This document shows positions 53,198 through 54,354 of a DNA stretch of 54,354 nucleotides, one piece after another. The stretch is from assembly GCA_018993155.1 (NCBI GenBank), contig JAGKSX010000094.1, forward strand, positions 1 through 54,354, read 5' to 3'. The notes beneath the pieces are model-generated. The model did not search any database, was not told where the DNA came from, and saw nothing but the letters and a program-made list of their open reading frames with translations. The stretch comes from Hydrogenophaga sp. (GTDB taxonomy: Bacteria > Pseudomonadota > Gammaproteobacteria > Burkholderiales > Burkholderiaceae_C). The translations under genes were made by a program, and so were the position numbers. Every line of letters begins with the position of its first letter. Position 1 is the first letter of the stretch.

Positions 53198-54354
53198 ATG
53201 GAACTTTTTGACCATCTGGCGCTGGGCTTCGGCGTCGCCTTCACTTTCCAGAACATCCTCTACGCCCTGGTGGGTTGCTTGCTGGGCACCCTGATCGGCG
53301 TGCTGCCCGGCATCGGCCCGGTTGCCACCATCGCCATGCTGCTGCCCGCCACCTACGGCCTGCCGCCCGTGGCCGCACTGATCATGCTGGCCGGTATCTA
53401 CTACGGCGCGCAGTATGGTGGTTCCACCACCGCCATTCTGGTCAACCTGCCCGGCGAATCGTCGTCGGTGGTGACCGTGATCGACGGCCACCAGATGGCG
53501 AAGAAGGGCCGGGCAGGCCCTGCGCTGGCGGCCGCTGGTCTGGGTTCGTTCTTTGCGGGTTGCGTCGGCACCTTGGTGCTGGCCGCGTTCGCGCCGCCGC
53601 TGACCGAGGTGGCCCTGAGCTTCGGCCCCGCCGAGTACTTCTCGCTCATGATCGTGGGCCTGATCGGCGCCGTGGTGCTGGCTTCGGGTTCGCTCGTCAA
53701 GGCGCTGGCCATGATCGTGCTGGGCCTGCTGCTGGGCCTGGTGGGCACCGACGTGAACTCGGGCGTGGCGCGCTTCAGCTTCGACGTGCCTGAGCTCACC
53801 GACGGCATCAGCTTCGTCGTGATCGCCATGGGCGTGTTCGGCTACGGCGAGATCATCCACAACCTGTCCCACCCCGAAGGCGAGCGCCAGGTGTTCACCG
53901 ACAAGGTGCACGGCCTGATGCCCACCAAGGAGGACTTCAAGAACATGCTGCCGGCGGTCCTGCGTGGCACGGCCCTGGGTTCGGCGCTGGGCATCCTGCC
54001 TGGCGGTGGTGCGCTGCTGTCGGCTTTCGCGGCCTACACGATCGAGAAGAAGGTCAAGCTCAAGCCCGGAGAGATCCCGTTCGGCAAGGGCAACATCCGT
54101 GGCGTGGCCGGCCCCGAGTCCGCCAACAACGCCGGTGCGCAGACCTCGTTCATCCCGTTGCTCACGCTGGGCATTCCGCCCAACGCCGTGATGGCGCTGA
54201 TGGTCGGTGCCATGACCATCCACAACATCCAGCCGGGCCCGCAGGTCATGACCAGCAACCCGGAACTGTTCTGGGGCCTGATCGCTTCCATGTGGATCGG
54301 CAACGCCATGCTGATCATCTTGAACCTGCCGCTGATCGGCATGTGGATCAAGCT
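53198..54354 (+). CDS. tctA: Tripartite tricarboxylate transporter large subunit TctA (cut by window edge)
   Basis: The first ~385 residues are present, of about 500 expected. It is a multi-helix membrane protein with the duplicated family motif: GTLIGVLPGIGPVATIAML near residue 30 and GILPGGGALLSAFAAYTIEK near residue 270. GIYYGAQYGGSTTAILVN is also typical. It forms the transport channel for citrate-like or other carboxylates. GGAGAC precedes the ATG. The gene continues past the window end. Confidence 0.93.
   Translation, partial: MELFDHLALGFGVAFTFQNILYALVGCLLGTLIGVLPGIGPVATIAMLLPATYGLPPVAALIMLAGIYYGAQYGGSTTAILVNLPGESSSVVTVIDGHQMAKKGRAGPALAAAGLGSFFAGCVGTLVLAAFAPPLTEVALSFGPAEYFSLMIVGLIGAVVLASGSLVKALAMIVLGLLLGLVGTDVNSGVARFSFDVPELTDGISFVVIAMGVFGYGEIIHNLSHPEGERQVFTDKVHGLMPTKEDFKNMLPAVLRGTALGSALGILPGGGALLSAFAAYTIEKKVKLKPGEIPFGKGNIRGVAGPESANNAGAQTSFIPLLTLGIPPNAVMALMVGAMTIHNIQPGPQVMTSNPELFWGLIASMWIGNAMLIILNLPLIGMWIK

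Overview
This is a GC-rich chromosomal window of a betaproteobacterium, most likely Burkholderiales, family Comamonadaceae (Hydrogenophaga/Acidovorax-like). The basis is the conserved order mltG-tmk-holB-pilZ-tatD, abundant Liv-type and Tct-type carboxylate transporters, dense fatty-acid/acyl-CoA catabolism and strongly GC-biased third codon positions. The genus is inference; there is no rRNA in the window, and I saw no tRNA, CRISPR array, transposase or phage gene.

Layout. (1) 1-2276, minus strand: a tight selO-msrB-cysK redox/sulfur operon (cysK runs off the left edge). (2) 2452-3108: a lone heme-oxygenase-like di-iron protein of unknown substrate, separated from selO by a 22-bp perfect palindrome. 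(3) 3138-7858: an AraC-type regulator divergent from a lipoprotein carboxylesterase and a fatty-acyl-CoA ligase. (4) 7991-13208: a complete livKHMGF ABC importer; LivF has Arg in place of the Walker A Lys. (5) 13178-15626, minus strand: a hybrid sensor kinase with a CqsS/PhcS-like six-helix membrane domain, preceded by a 218-residue acyltransferase of the LuxI/FeeM fold. This pair looks like an undescribed cell-cell signalling module set into a catabolic locus; an 80-base stretch of its intergenic gap is 26% GC. (6) 15918-23962: beta-oxidation genes (hydratase/dehydrogenase, thiolase, acyl-CoA dehydrogenase, Dabb protein, SDR, thioesterase, MDR reductase). (7) 23979-30840: fatty-acid desaturase, aidB, GST, ElaA-like acetyltransferase, SDR, O6-alkylguanine-DNA methyltransferase, AraC regulator and VOC protein, nearly all with overlapping or abutting ends. 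(8) 30845-36394: CPA2 antiporter, two MFS exporters, DUF72 protein. (9) 36492-47754: tex, tandem HDOD proteins, patatin-like hydrolase, trhO, Fe-alcohol dehydrogenase, HSL-type hydrolase, a thioesterase-GNAT fusion, NRDE protein, ygfZ. (10) 47826-52572: housekeeping operon mltG-tmk-holB-pilZ-tatD plus an ankyrin protein. (11) 52693-54354: tctB and the start of tctA.

How it fits together. Regions 3, 4 and 6 form a carboxylate uptake, CoA-activation and beta-oxidation locus. A TAGAAT -10 box followed by the palindrome GAACGATCGTTC in front of the beta-oxidation genes suggests control by a TetR-type repressor. Three copies of an intergenic C-run/G-run hairpin repeat lie at the 3' ends of livK, the thiolase gene and the thioesterase gene, all in the same orientation. 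The kinase gene has a good sigma70 promoter whose -35 box contains the stop codon of the synthase gene, followed by a perfect 11-bp inverted repeat in the leader. The two signalling genes can therefore be co-transcribed or separately controlled. No DNA-binding response regulator or LuxR-type protein is encoded in the window, so the output of the signalling pair is unknown.
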